Notes under the pieces: generated by a model
Databases searched by the model: none
What the model saw: only the letters and a program-made list of their open reading frames with translations
Told to the model about the DNA's origin: nothing
Part shown: positions 1 through 12,580 of the stretch, piece by piece
Numbering within the stretch: the stretch's first letter is position 1
Layout of the letters: every line of letters starts with the position of its first letter
From: Pelargonium x hortorum
Lineage: Eukaryota > Streptophyta > Magnoliopsida > Geraniales > Geraniaceae
Length of the DNA stretch: 20,000 bases
Direction: 5' to 3'
Assembly (NCBI GenBank): GCA_036897525.1
Contig: JAYMTJ010000100.1
Location: forward strand, 1-20,000
Translations under genes and position numbers: made by a program

Positions 1-859
1 GACAGAGTATATATATATATAGTCGCCCTACTTACAAAGGGTACAATAAGGGGTTCGTTCTGCTGTTGACTGGAAAGTTTCTCATAATATGTAATAGTAA
101 ACTAAGCCCGCGTGTAGAAACAAAATAAGGAATTCCTCGCATAGGAAAGGTTGATCTTTAGTAAATAAATAGATTTACCGCACTAAGTACGGAAGTACCT
201 TATAAAGTTAACTACTAAATATAGACTGCAAATGAAGTATAGAATAATAGATTAAAGTGTATCTATACCGTTACATAACAAAAGGAAGGGCCTTACTGAT
301 GATAAGTTAGTTTAAAGAATACGGAATCTCTGTAAAATACAACTCAGTTCAAATGAAATGCTTCGGTGTTATACCTTTTTTTACTACGGCGGTAGTTCCT
401 TTTCTAATATAATAGAACTTAAATTAAAGGAGTCTTCAACTTCCTTGTATTACACGTTTGATAAATCCGTTTTTTAAATCTTAGAATGAAAAGGTTCAAA
501 GCGCAATCATTATTTACTTACTTACTAAGATAAGAGACAACCTCCAAAGCGGTGTTGGTTATTAATCCAATTTTTGGTTTTTTTAAGGGAATAAGATTAA
601 ACCTTCGAAATTTTATTTTAAGCTATCTAATTTCATATAAAGCAAGGTATTACACCTGTCAATAGGACTTTGTTATCTCAGTCTAGGCCTAAGAGCCTAA
701 GAAAGGGGCATACAAGGAGAAACCCTATACTTACGAGTATAAGGATCTGCTACTGACATACCCAGTTATTCTCAAAAACTAGAATTTCCAAAGGACCCCA
801 TTTACTTTAGAGCCTTCAAAACTTTAAAAATTTCATTTTATCCAACAAATCGAATTTGT
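1..859. other. A+T-rich intergenic DNA, no gene recognised
   Basis: No open frame of 60 codons and no RNA gene seen. A (TA)7 microsatellite sits at 8-21. Confidence 0.5.
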
Positions 860-1270
860 AGCAAGGCAGCTTACTAGAGCTGCCAGAAGTGAACTGGGCA
901 AAAGGGTTATTTCTAGAGGTGGTTTGTGCGCTTACATTCAATAGAAATCTTTCTTATTTATCCTGGACGACCCGGCGTAGCACCCTTCCATATTATTTGA
1001 AGTTCTTCACTTCACTGCTTAACTTGGGGGGGCTTATAAATCAGGGAAAAAAGTCGAAAGAGCCCGGTTTCCCAGTTTCCTCCCATGCGGAGGTCCCGCA
1101 AAATAAGTCTATTTATTGGTAGGATGCCTCCCAAGAGTTTGGATAGGGTTTTAATTAGGCTTGTTTATCTTTCTTTTTTTTTTCTGTTTCTTGAATATAG
1201 TTTCTGTTACCTCAATTGCTTCCCTTTTTTCATTAAACAAACCCAAGACATTTGGAGTTTTAGGAGTTAA
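860..1270 (+). other. compositional island with two overlapping short open frames, unrecognised
   Basis: This stretch has more G+C and more TG/CA than its flanks. It holds an open frame at 889-1,122 (GTG start) and an overlapping one at 1,085-1,270 (ATG start, with a hydrophobic, phenylalanine-rich segment around residues 26-50). Neither resembles a protein I know, they overlap in different frames, and no supporting signals are visible. It may be a decayed or transferred fragment. A hairpin (CCTCC, 5-base loop, GGAGG) is at 1,079-1,093. Confidence 0.25.
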
Positions 1271-1361
1271 GGGTGCTTTAGGCGGACTTTCTTTAGATAT
1301 AGGATAGAGTATAGTTATACCTTTGATCCTGGTTGTAATTTATATATTTCGTTTTAAGGGA

Positions 1362-1381
1362 CTTCCCCTATATAAGGGAAG
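1362..1381. repeat. near-perfect 20-base palindrome
   Basis: CTTCCC and GGGAAG arms surround a TATATA centre, with a single C/A mismatch pair. Confidence 0.7.
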
Positions 1382-2667
1382 GGGTTCACCTACGCTACAA
1401 AATGGCTTTAAGAAGACCCTCTTAGAACTTGGAGAAAGAACTGTCAAAACGTAACTGAGGCCTTTTTTCACTTATACTTGTGTAATTCCAAGAACTCCTT
1501 TTCGAATCTAAATTAAGGTAAGGGTAAATGAAAAAACTTTAAACTATTATTGCATATACTAAATAAGAACAAAAAAAAGTCTCAAGACCTTCGAGTTTAA
1601 AAAATCCTTTTAGTCGTTTAAGAGCACTCGTTAGTATTTATAGATTCAGCGTAGGATCTGAGGTACTCCGGTATTTTTCAATAATATCTTGAGATGTTAT
1701 AGTACAGCTTGGTTATACCAACATTTAGTACGAGGAGACTTTTGACTGTTACAGGAATATTGTGTTAGAAAATTCTTTCTATCTAACCTAACTATCTAAG
1801 TCATTTTGAGGACAACTTGAATCCACTCGGCGTTGTATTGCAAGACTCTATTTCTAGAATGAGGTTCTAAAAAGCCTTATTAAGGGAAAACTTAAAAGCA
1901 TAAAGGGGGTTCCCTTCCTATTATAATCGGAAATAAAAGATATAAAAAAATGGCTAGCTAAGAAACTTCCGCGAGGTATCCGGTTGAGGCACAAGTTGTT
2001 AAAAGTACTCGTTATATACAAAGAATACCAACCAAAGGGAAATGTCAATCCTAAAATCCTTTTAACCTTTTAAAGTCTGGGTTTAATAAAAAGCATTAGT
2101 TCTTAAGTCAAAGTAGTTAATCTTTCTAGTCTACACCTACTTTATAGCTTATATCCTGAAACTTACTTAGGTATTTCTTTTAGGCGTTGGCCAGTCGAGC
2201 TGAAAAAGAATGAACTTAAAAAGCGGGTTTTATATCAGTATTTATTTATACTTTAAGGATTTCCCGGTTTAACCTATATTTATTTTCACTACTGTTAGGA
2301 GAGGTATAAAAACGTTGCTTTTGGTAAGCCACTAATTTCAAAGTAATAGAATAACTTTTATTAAAGGGGCAGGCCCGATTCAAGTTCAAGATTTTTACCG
2401 TTATAGGAATCTAATTTCTAACCGGCCTAAATATTAGATTGAGCTTGGGATAGTGGATTGGTCCAAGTAAAACTAGTAATTTAACTCCTATAATTCAAGT
2501 TTTCTAAAGAATGTCTACCTAGCACAACTTTATGCAGAATTACTCCGCGGTTAGAAACTTATAAAGAAAGCTCTCAATAAAAAATGAAACAGACTCAATC
2601 TTCTATCCATCCCAAGAAACCCTTCTATTGCAATCCCCGCCACTCTGCCAGTAGGTAATACTCAACA

Positions 2668-2685
2668 CTACCCTACCCTACCCTA
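2668..2685. repeat. (CCCTA)3 short tandem repeat
   Basis: Three CCCTA units preceded by a partial unit. It resembles telomere-type repeats, but the unit is five bases and the array is too short for that meaning. Confidence 0.7.
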
Positions 2686-3200
2686 TTGATACGGCAGGCT
2701 AGAAATCAAAACCATAAAGAATAGCTACTACAGAAAACAAAAGTAAGAGTAGCCCTGAAGTTCCAAATTAGTATCAAATTCTTACAAAAAACCCTTGTTA
2801 TACATAAGTCCAAGTCCGTCCTTTAACGAACGGTAAAAGCAAAAGCTTTAATAAGTATTGAGCAGCAAAAAGGATACATGAATTTTCAAACAACCCAGCA
2901 GCAAATGCAAGTAGTTATGGTAAACTTTAACTCCCTTTTTAACAGGCAACCCTCTTTGCTTTGAATGTACTAAACTACTAATTGCTGGGATCAGGAATCT
3001 ATAGACTTAAAAAAGTATAAGATATAGTGGGGCCTCCCTACAACTCGGGCTTGGTTTCTTTGTACTTACAAATTAGTCAGTCAATTAGTTTCCGTATTTT
3101 CCTTTTATGCCGAATACGTATACCTTGGAAATGTCAGCGTAAAGTACTAATGTAATCCGGTTTTCGAACCTGCGCCTATCCCCCTCTACTAAAAGGGTAG

Positions 3201-3216
3201 TTTATAAATTTATAAA
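3201..3216. repeat. 16-base perfect palindrome
   Basis: TTTATAAATTTATAAA equals its own reverse complement and also reads as two tandem TTTATAAA units. It may be low-complexity A+T sequence only. Confidence 0.8.
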
Positions 3217-3288
3217 TAGTGTCCAGGTTTTTTTGAGTTATACATAAAAGCAAGTTAAGAGGGGGCCTCCCACTTTAATCAGCATACT

Positions 3289-3305
3289 TATACTTAGTAA
3301 AACTC
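3289..3305. repeat. 17-base dispersed direct repeat, copy 1
   Basis: TATACTTAGTAAAACTC is identical to 10,326-10,342. No sequence similarity is evident beyond it on either side. Confidence 0.8.
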
Positions 3306-3702
3306 AAGTATATATACTCAATTTTGTACTTTTTAGGTTGGTGACACTACGTAAAACAGTATACTTCTAGGCAAAAAGTTAGAGTATAAAACTCAGGTAA
3401 GGCCTAGATTGTGAAAGAACTAGGTAGACTTCCTTATTATAATAATTTATAGAGATTCCTCACTTTTTAGAGCCCTGCTACCCCTGTTAGGTACTAGATT
3501 AATTTGAGGAGAGGTTCATAATTCTGTGTTTATACGGATCCCATAACCTACCCATCCCTACAAGTGCCCGGGTCTAGTGATAACTTTAATATCTTGTTTT
3601 ATTGACAAAATTAGGAATGAATATAGATAAGTATCCTATGACTAGCTTCGTCTCGTACTTCCCTTACTCTCAGTCATTCTCAATCAAGAAAAAGAGAACT
3701 GT

Positions 3703-3714
3703 TATATATATATA
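3703..3714. repeat. (TA)6 microsatellite
   Basis: Six uninterrupted TA units between GT and CTATAA. Confidence 0.9.
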
Positions 3715-4824
3715 CTATAAGAAAACAGTAGGGAGTAAAACTCGGCTTTAGTAGTGCTAACTCGATTCAAACCTACACCCAGATGGTTAACAGCAGGACG
3801 ACGCAACCCTGGACTCACAGTATAGTCAATAGAAAAGTAATGAATAAGGGAATTTATAGATTTATAAGATAAAAATCATCATTATACAATAAAGCTACCT
3901 TAAAATAAAGGGACTTGTTTAGGCTAAGCCAGTACTTATAAGGTCTATCATCCTAAACTAAAGAATCTTAGAGCTGCCCATGGATCTATACGATATCTAG
4001 TATTATAGGAAGCATAAACCACTTTTCGGGGTCCAGTACCTTCATCTTATCAATATTGCTTTATGCGGTGTAAGAATAGATAAAATCCCAAAATTTAATA
4101 AATAGGGGAACCTTGACTGATTTATTGTATAGATTTGTGAAGAAATCCTTTCTTTGGTTTGTTTACTATAACTTACTAAGCTCGAGCGAGAGGTCCGTCA
4201 GAAAGAGTATTCTTTAGGTTTAGAAAGCTTCACAGGATTTCCTTTATCGTTTAGTTAGAAGACTCCAAACCTTTCCTTTGCACTATCAAAAAAAAGCTAG
4301 GAAAACTCTCAAGGACTCCATCTACTGGGAATTCTTTTTACTTTAAAACGGAGAATCGGGGGGAAATAAAAGACTACCATACTCAAGAATTGTCCGGTTC
4401 CATATAAACTAGGTTCGGAGTTTACACATCAGTATTTAGAATCCTAGTACTAGTACCTAAGCAGAGACCGACCGGCGAACACCTAGTCTTTTAAAAAGCT
4501 TAAGCTCGATCTTCGTTTCGGTTAGTCAAATTTGCTAGGTATAGGTATAGAACTTTGTGTTTTTTAATTGTGTTGTGTCAGTACAGTATATAGAAAGTTT
4601 GCATTTGTCTTGCCTATCCCTTTTGAACCCTCTTTCTTTATTACACAACTTCTTGTTTGTTAATCAAAATACTATACTCCCTTACTTTTCTCTTATTTAA
4701 AAGCTTCCAAGCAATTCACACCCGTAACGGGCGTCCCCCTCCGAAGAGTTGAGTCTAAGTAGTTAAGGTAAGAGAAACCCCTTTTTAGAATCTTATAACT
4801 AAGTTTAGTAGTTTATTTGAACAC

Positions 4825-4854
4825 CCCTTGCATAACAAGGGCTTGGGGATTTTT
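4825..4854 (+). terminator. hairpin followed by a T-rich run
   Basis: CCCTTG (4,825-4,830) pairs perfectly with CAAGGG (4,836-4,841) over a 5-base loop, and a T run follows at about 4,850-4,854. The form resembles a bacterial intrinsic terminator, but there is no upstream gene and plant mitochondria do not generally use them, so it may be chance. Confidence 0.2.
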
Positions 4855-7800
4855 CCTGATCCGGTTAAATAAGTTTCATTTATTTGTAGATTAGACCTTG
4901 AAATAGGGGTTTAGAGCTCCTTAGTCTAAGGGAACTTTTCCGTTTATTGGGTTAGGTTTTCTTCTACGCTATATTGTAAACCATCTTCCTCTGAGAAACT
5001 AGCCAGGGATATCTTTGACTAAGAGAGTCATTTATATAGTATTTTAAGCTGTTTGGGATATATGGAATATAGATGTATAGAAACTTACAAGGGTATAATT
5101 TAAAAATACGAATCAATACTTATTTATTACCAATATTAAGTAAGCGTAACAAGGGAGGATCCGATTAAAGTCTTATACAAGATTATAACTTGGCCTAGCA
5201 AAAGACCTCTAAGAATTTTTTTTATTATTTAAGTACTAGACCTTACCCTTGGGAGTAAGAAATTCTTGTTATTTTCTGAACTTATAAAGACTACCTAGAT
5301 CCTTCTGTAGATGGATATGAAGTAGTGTAAGAAACCGCGGGTAGATAACGATTTTTTTGTTCTAGTTTAGATAACCTGTTATTCGAGGATGTGACATATC
5401 CAGACTAAGACTAATTCCAATATGCCCCGCATGTGTAACTTTTACGTTTATACTAAGTTTAGAATGCTGCTTGGTAACTGGGTTGGTTGTCTTCTTAGGG
5501 ATGTTTTTCGTCATTTTTAACCCGGATTTTCTCCCTTACTAGGTCGTAAACTAAATCTAGATTCTTTCTCTCCAAAACCCGTGTATATTATATTAACTCC
5601 TTTAATAAAACCCTTTCTTGCTTGTTACACTTAAATTGACTAAAAACTTCAATAGCTATGAGCCTCTCAGCGGGAATCTAATACTTACTCTACTTACTTT
5701 ACTAAATAGGACTAGAGAAACCCAAAATGAAGGCCATATCCCTGTTATATGAACCCATTTAAAAAAATGACGAAAGCATATGCGCACCACTCAACTATGA
5801 AAAATGACTGACGGATGCCCAAGACAAAAAAGGGATACTTTTTTTTAGAGCTACCTACCGCAAAGGGCTATAAATACTTATAAGTTGAGTTTGATTCCCT
5901 CGATCTAATTTAATTAAGGATAACAGAATTCAGGAGGGTAATTTCAAAGTTAACCCCCTTATTATTTGAGACTTTCACGGGTACATCTCTACTATCTACA
6001 GCGCATAGTTTTTAATTATTTTATGTTACTAAATTCCTTGTAATTTAACTAGGAAAGAACTTCATTTTATGTATAGCTAAACTCTTGATAAAGATACCTT
6101 TTAACTGAAATAATACAGACCAACTGCTTAAGACTTGAAACTCTATCTTGTCTAGGAAAGACCTTACTTGCTACTTGCCGAATAGCTAACACAAGGGTAA
6201 TGAATAGCTGGAATCGGCTAGAGAAGAATCCTAATAAAGTAAGGAAATGAACTTAGGTACTTACGGGCAAGATAATAATGGGTGTTTCTGTAAAGTACTT
6301 GAAAACTAAGAAGAGGATAGGTGCTAAAGGATCCTGAGAGTCCGAATAAAGCTAGGAAAGAAATATGTGTTTCAATGGTAAGGTAATAAAGCTAAGGGGA
6401 ATGAATGGTAAGAACACAAAGATAAGCTACTCACTCAAACCTAGATAGCCTGTATCTCTAAAAGAAACCTTATGCCCTATAGACTATAGACACATGCCTT
6501 TGAACTTCTATTCAGTATCTCTTACCTTTTATTCGACTAAACTAATTTCCTAACTCATAACCTACCAACTTCCAATTTCTCCGCTCTAACCACTTTATCC
6601 TAACCCTGCTATAAAGAAATACCGGACAGCTAATTAAGAGAGACTTCTGCGGGATTATCTTTTCTAATGTGAGTCTAGTACAAATGCTACTCTTATATAA
6701 GTCAATTATAAACCCTCATTTGATGCCAATAGAGAATTATCTGGTTATGTTATCCTCGACTAGAGAATCTTTACCAGCTTACAGAATACAGGAACATCTT
6801 TGTCAGCTATCCTAGAACACAAGAGCTCCAATTAAGTCAATTCCTCGGGGCTTTTTGATACTCGAATTGGTAAGTTAAAACCTGTTCCTTGGGATCCCAA
6901 GAAATACGTACTAAATAAAGACTCTCTTGAAAAGGGGTGCTCTATATTTATTGAAAAATGCAAAATTGACAAAAATCTCACTCTTAGGGGACTCTTGTAC
7001 CTACCGCAGTCTGTACTCTGGCTACAAGTCCTCCTTTTTAGATCTTTTAAATAGATAATGTAGAGATTCCTTTACGAGAACGAATCCAACATTAAGGTTA
7101 AGTCAAAAAGTAGGAGTCCTCTCTTTTCCTATGCAGCCCCCTCCTTTGGTTACTTTGCTTTTGAACCTTCTTACTTTAATATACGCGAAATGAAATTTAA
7201 TAAGTATTGCTTATGAGTTTTCTTCTCTAGTCTAGTACAGTTGCTACTTTCCAGAGTTTTTATTACTTATAGGGGTCTTAGATGGGATTGATTTATTAAA
7301 TAAGGTGTGTAATGTTAATCAGTCTTAAACACTCAGTGGGGTTGCGCTTACCAGCATCTACAATTTTAAGGATATAAACTAAAGATGTCTCCGCTATTAT
7401 ACGCCTTTCTCTGAGTATTCTCAAAATACTTGGGGTTTGACGAGCCCTTATTTGGGATAGAGTGAAGAAGGCTTAGGATGACTCCTTCTGGTAACTTGAA
7501 TCTAAATAGGGATTTTTCTTAATTAAAATGGAATTATACGAGCTTCTTTTTAACGTGATATTTCTAGCTTAGTACTACTCCCCTAAGAAAAGTCCTTGGG
7601 TATGAATACTTAGGATTGGGTTTCCTTATATATGGTATCCACTAGGATTTCTCACATTCGGGATTATGCTTTAGGTTTTCTTGACTGTTACATTAAAGCC
7701 ATATAAGCAAACCTCGCTTATTCTGTACACAATGTTAGTGAGATGCTCTGTGAAATAATTAAGGTTAATCCTATTTGCTAAAATGGATGTAACAAGTAGA

Positions 7801-8782
7801 ATATATCCTAAGTAAAAAGATTGTAAGGGTTCTTACAAACTGCAATGCAATTCCGAACATTTATATAAATTGAATCTTTGGTTATATTACTAAATTGCCA
7901 ATGGATCTCTTATAGGGCTGGCTGAGTCAGAGTGCTCTAATTACGGGGTAACCCTAATTCTATAAAGTCTCTTCGTTGGAAACTCATTATCTTTAGGAAT
8001 ACAAACACAGGAACGAACAGCAAAAAGAAATTCCCTATAGCTTCATCTTTACCAAAGATTGATTTCTGTCACTCTCTCTCATTAGCTTTTACCGGAATCC
8101 GTATTGTACTGAAGATCTACCGTATCTTTATAATAGCTTTCGTCTTCATTAGACCTCTAGCCTTTCTTACAAGTCCCCTTCCTTACTACTATCAAACTGG
8201 TAAACAATCTGTACCAGAAACCTAAAACTTTCCTTAGCCCTAACCTCCCGTTTCCTACTGAAACACATAAACCTTGCTCCTAAAAGAACTCGTACAAATT
8301 AGACTAACAAGCGGAAACTCTTTCTAGAAATTGATAGGGAAACTTGCTTGACTTTTGTTACTTATTGTATTTGATTTTTAGAGTATATAAGTAAGTATTC
8401 CTAGAATTGTATTATAGTTATGCTAGTTCTAATTCCTCTAGTTTTTAATTTGTTAGTAATGGAAGAATAGGTAGTAATAGATAGACGAAGGTTAGTTATT
8501 AAGGCGTATTCCTATTGTTTTTGCAGCTAGTCTTATTCGTACCTTAATCTATTCCCTCTACAGAAATAGATTCACCTATACTCGATAAGGGTTTTCTTAT
8601 TTAATAACAAATACTAAACAAAACTTATTGGGAATTTCCCTCTTTATTAGAAGCAGCCCTACTTAAAAGACTTTAGAATTTGCAGGGATAGATACTAACA
8701 ACAATTTCCTAGATTGACTCCGAGTCTCTTGTGTTTACAACTACCTTTATTTCTTAGAAAAAGGAAACCTGGGTACTCGGGG

Positions 8783-8796
8783 CCGTTGTGAAACGG
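8783..8796 (+). other. small hairpin with GTGA tetraloop
   Basis: CCGTT and AACGG form a perfect 5-pair stem closed by GTGA, a GNRA-type loop. A further pair of arms, GAAAC (8,764-8,768) and GTTTC (8,797-8,801), flanks it. It lacks the AGC triad and bulge of a group II intron domain V. Confidence 0.4.
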
Positions 8797-9639
8797 GTTT
8801 CTGAAATACAAGATAGAATTGTTATAACTCCAAATTAAATATTCTTTTAGTAAAAAAACACTATATGAACTAATGAATAATAAAACTCCTTTTACAAGTA
8901 TATTTATGGATAACTTAAGTCGGATGGATTTAGCATTTTTATATCAAACAAGTAGACCCGCTATACTGAATCCAGTGTAAATAGCGACCCTTTCTTTAAT
9001 TATAGGGTAAGCTTTTTTATTGTTAAGTTAAATAAAAGCGCTTCCTTAACAGCTGCTATATAGGACCCCTGTGATGGATCAATGCTCTTGCTATACTAAA
9101 AGCCCGAGACTAGCAAGTATAAATGAAAACTGGAATAGGGGTTTCGTAATAAAAGGTGTTTAGAAGCTCCTGTTCTCTTGCCGAGGAGTATGGTAATGAG
9201 AGTTCTATTTTCTGAGGATTTCTTTTACACTACCTAAAGTTTGGTTCAAGTTTAGCATGTAAATTAAGAGTTTAGTGAGTAACCAGGTATAATGGTCCTT
9301 TTACATTTCAACTCCAATCTGAGATTAACCGTAAGGTGTAAAACGGGAATTCAGCAACATTAATGTCAACAAGGGTTCTCCTAGCCTAGGGGGGCCTGTG
9401 CTTCCACCTCCTTATAATAGGGTAGAACTAAAGCAAGAGGGTATTTCTGTTACATGAAATTCGTAGTATATACGCGGTATAACTTCGAGATTTTATAGGG
9501 ATTCCTTTTGGGTTTAAAGTATAATATTCATAAGACTGCGACTGCCTATAACCAAAGATTTCAGTTACAAAAGGATAGTGTAACAAGGTCTTAATAGCTA
9601 TATATTACGAAAAATTGAAGTAGGATTCTTGCGAGAAGA

Positions 9640-10580
9640 AAAAAGCGAAAGCCTTAAAAGGACATCCGAACATAAAAATCTCATTTATTCAAAGCAAAAC
9701 ACAAACACCATTATAGGTTCCTATAGCTGCAACAAGAAGAACTAAGACAATTAAGGTAAGGAACCATCTCAATATACTTTGCTGGCAGTACCATCACATC
9801 TCTTTCATAACTCTAACCAGTCCTTGTCAGCAGTACACTAACCAAAACTACAAATACAACCACCCTGAAAGCTAGAACTGAGGTTTCCCTCTTTTGAAAG
9901 CTAGGAGTTGCTGTCGAAGGATGGTTTCCAGATAAAGTCAAGGTCAAGTCTGGTTGGATTTAGTGTAAGGTTTACTATACCAAGCGAATATTATGCATTT
10001 CTCGCCCTCCGTTACACTTCAGTTAGAAGGATGTACTCATTAACGATAAGCGCCATAGCCCCAGAGGAATGCACTTTGACTTTTTTTAAGGAGCTACTAA
10101 TATTTTCTGTCTTTGGTTAATGCTTTACTGTATCTGTAGCTTTAACAAGAACTTAATTGTCATTGGCAGGCTGGCACCTGTATTTTGTAAGTGCTTTCCA
10201 GTATTTTAAGCCAGTAATTAACAGACTTCTGTGTTTCTAGTTAGTCTTTGTTTTGGTTAAAGGCATTTCCGGATAACTTAAGTAATAATTGTCTCTGGTA
10301 TTCCTTTTTTTCTGTTTCTGTCGGGTATACTTAGTAAAACTCTAATTGCCTTAACTTCCTAAACAGGGTTTACCCAGTAAGGGTAATGCTGTCTAAGCTC
10401 TAAAGGGTCTGTCTCAGGTAACTGCATAGAACAAGAGGGAGTGCACCTTAGCATCAAGAGAACTCTTATGTCTATTAATTTTGTTCTCTTTCTAGAATAA
10501 ATACTTTACTTATAAGATTAACTTCCTAACTACAATAAGTACATTAGCTACAAGCAACATCAAGACAACAAGAGGGTAAG
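9640..10580. other. compositional island, no gene recognised
   Basis: Unlike its flanks, this stretch is rich in CA on the left (about 9,660-9,870) and TG on the right. It contains the only open frame of 60 or more codons between 2,049 and 15,900: 9,908-10,120, 70 codons, TTG start, no recognisable motif. The contrast suggests a different origin or age from the flanking sequence, such as transferred DNA, but I recognise no plastid, nuclear or mobile-element sequence in it. Confidence 0.4.
10326..10342. repeat. 17-base dispersed direct repeat, copy 2
   Basis: This is the second copy of TATACTTAGTAAAACTC, about 7 kb from the first at 3,289-3,305 and in the same orientation. Confidence 0.8.
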
Positions 10581-11548
10581 GTCCTTACGACAAATACTAT
10601 CTAGACTCTATTTATTACTATTCTATTTAAAGTATTTCATTTAAGTATATTTAAGAGTAATACAAGACTAAGAATACATACACTTCTATAATACAAGTCT
10701 CTATCTATTAACAACAAGCTCCATAAGACGGGTATCTCTCCTACCGCATTGCATAATACCTTTCAATCTTAAGCAAGAACGAAGCCAATAAAACGATTCA
10801 GATAGAATCCGTGGATGTGTTATTTCTCGGGTAACCCTACGTTTCTGTTAATAGCATACAAACGTTAAGGTAATAGGGGAAATGAATTCTTTGGCTATTT
10901 TCTTAGGGTCGTTCATAAGGTTTTTTTCTCTTTAGTCCTAACTTTTGCGATAACGAGATAGAAGAAATTTATAGGGCAAAGTCTCGTATTTATTTTACCC
11001 ACTGACATCTTTTCTTGGTTGCGAGGAAACTCATCGAGTACTAAAACTTACTCGGTTTCTTGAATTGGTTAAGTTCTTACAATGCGCGTACGTTAAGGAA
11101 ATTCCTAAAAAGTTTGATAAGTGGGAGATCGCTCATAGGGCAAAAAAAGTAATCAAGAGTTCTTGAAGCAAAAGCAAGGCAAGGTGTTTCTTAAAAAAGC
11201 AGTAACGGCAGCGGATATTTGCTGCTTATAAGATAACCTTTCCGGATACTATATGCTGGGCGCTTTCTATGATAAGAGCAATGGCTACCCGTAGGTATTT
11301 CTGTTTACAATACTTAATGTAAGTGAATTTAAGTATGAAAAAGACAAAATGTTCTATATTCTCACGAGTCATTTATCAGATCAGGTATTCCTGAAAATGT
11401 TCGTTTTTTCAAGATGTTAATTAGGGCCTCAAGTTAAAATATACAGGGGCATTGGTAGGCTGTCATTTTTTCAATATAGCGAGTATTAAGGGCCCTCCTC
11501 TGAAAATTCTATTATCTTGATCACCAATCATTTCATTCATACTTTTTC

Positions 11549-11566
11549 TGGTCGAACTGGTCGAAG
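11549..11566. repeat. 9-base tandem pair
   Basis: TGGTCGAAC is followed directly by TGGTCGAAG. This is a minor slippage duplication. Confidence 0.8.
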
Positions 11567-12561
11567 CGGAATGTAGATAAGACTAGACTAAAGGAAAAAA
11601 CCCTTACAAAGATCCAAGGCACTTGACTTTATCCGCAAAAAAGCTCTAAACAATAACAAAAAGAAATTTCTTATTACGAGATAATAACAGGAGTCTGCCC
11701 GAGAGAGGAAAGCCCCAGGGGTACACGAATCAAGGACTGTAATGAAGAAACCGGGAATCACTTAGATAAAAGGAAATTGCAAAAGAGCAGCCAGTATAAA
11801 ATGAGCTCTTTTGGGATTAATTACAAAAATAGTAGCAGAGCAAGTTGAATTTCAACGGTAATGTCACGGGTTCGAGTCATTTTTGAGTTCTGACTTATAA
11901 TCAGTAATACTCTAAATCTTGTTTATGCGAGATTCATAACCTTAGCCAACAGGCAAAAAGGGGGCTCCTGTAATTTATTAGACCCTGGTGTTAGCTTAGT
12001 TTCCTTACCTTTATATTATAGTACGGGGAATTAAAAGATAAAACTAGTAATAAAAGAAGGAAAAAAAGCGTAAAAGGGGAACTTCTTTAATTCCGTAAGG
12101 ACATACCAAGATAATTTAAGAGACTCTTATTCAAACCCCGTTTTTTGTACGTGTCAGTAAAAACCAAGCTAAGGTAAGATAATCATAGCATCAAAGGCCT
12201 TGGCTGCCGTAGTCCAGGGCTACTTACTGGGTAGAGTCGATAAAATAGACTTGTTGCTGTATTCTAAAAACTCTCTAGGTCAATAGGTTAGGAGAATTCC
12301 TCATTTTAGGAGTACCCCAAACTACAGGGATATCCTACCTACAGATAAAAGCTCTTAGATAGTCACTTAAGCAAAGCCTTTTTCAATTTGTATTACCTTT
12401 ATTAGCATTTAGAAATTCTAGTTTTGGTTCGTTTTGGGCAGAATAGGATATTCATATTCAGTAAGGAAGTTTCAGATATGGGATTTTCTGTGTACCCAGG
12501 TTTAGGATCTTATCTCGATAAATAATGGTAAATAGTATTGGAATTCTAGATAAGATAAGGC

Positions 12562-12580
12562 ACTATTTATTATAAATAGT
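12562..12580. repeat. perfect inverted repeat
   Basis: ACTATTTA (12,562-12,569) and TAAATAGT (12,573-12,580) flank a 3-base loop. A related half-copy, ATAAATAATGGTAAATAGT, lies just upstream near 12,519-12,537, so the local sequence is built from both orientations of the same word. Confidence 0.8.

Larger units (their letters stand above)
1271..9639. other. long stop-dense A+T-rich intergenic region, no gene recognised
   Basis: More than 8 kb with essentially no open frames of 60 codons, apart from one minus-strand frame at 1,854-2,048 that begins with TTG and lacks motifs. Base composition is about two-thirds A+T, with abundant TAG/CTA and few ATG/CAT. I found no tRNA, group II intron core, rRNA or known mitochondrial protein fragment by reading. 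Small repeats and palindromes inside it are listed separately. Very short exons of trans-split mitochondrial genes could be missed by eye. Confidence 0.5.

Noticed and set aside
1726-1800. AGTACGAGGAGAC resembles the large-subunit rRNA sarcin-ricin loop (AGTACGAGAGGACC), with ATCTAAG downstream
   Set aside because: No other conserved large-subunit rRNA blocks (A-loop, peptidyl-transferase ring) are visible around it and the spacing is wrong. Probably chance.
1854-2048. 64-codon minus-strand open frame
   Set aside because: TTG start, no motif; consistent with chance.
2668-2685. Telomere-like CCCTA units
   Set aside because: Only three 5-base units inside the sequence; a simple microsatellite.
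3155-3175. Minus-strand CAGGTTCGAAAACC resembling a T-arm
   Set aside because: The stem closes as a 4-pair hairpin and no cloverleaf can be built around it.
9908-10120. 70-codon open frame
   Set aside because: TTG start and no recognisable family. It is noted only as part of a compositional island.
11810-11890. GGGTTCGAGTC, a tRNA T-arm-like word, with GCAGAGC upstream
   Set aside because: The T-stem does not pair, and no 7-base anticodon loop with T at position 33 or acceptor stem can be formed.
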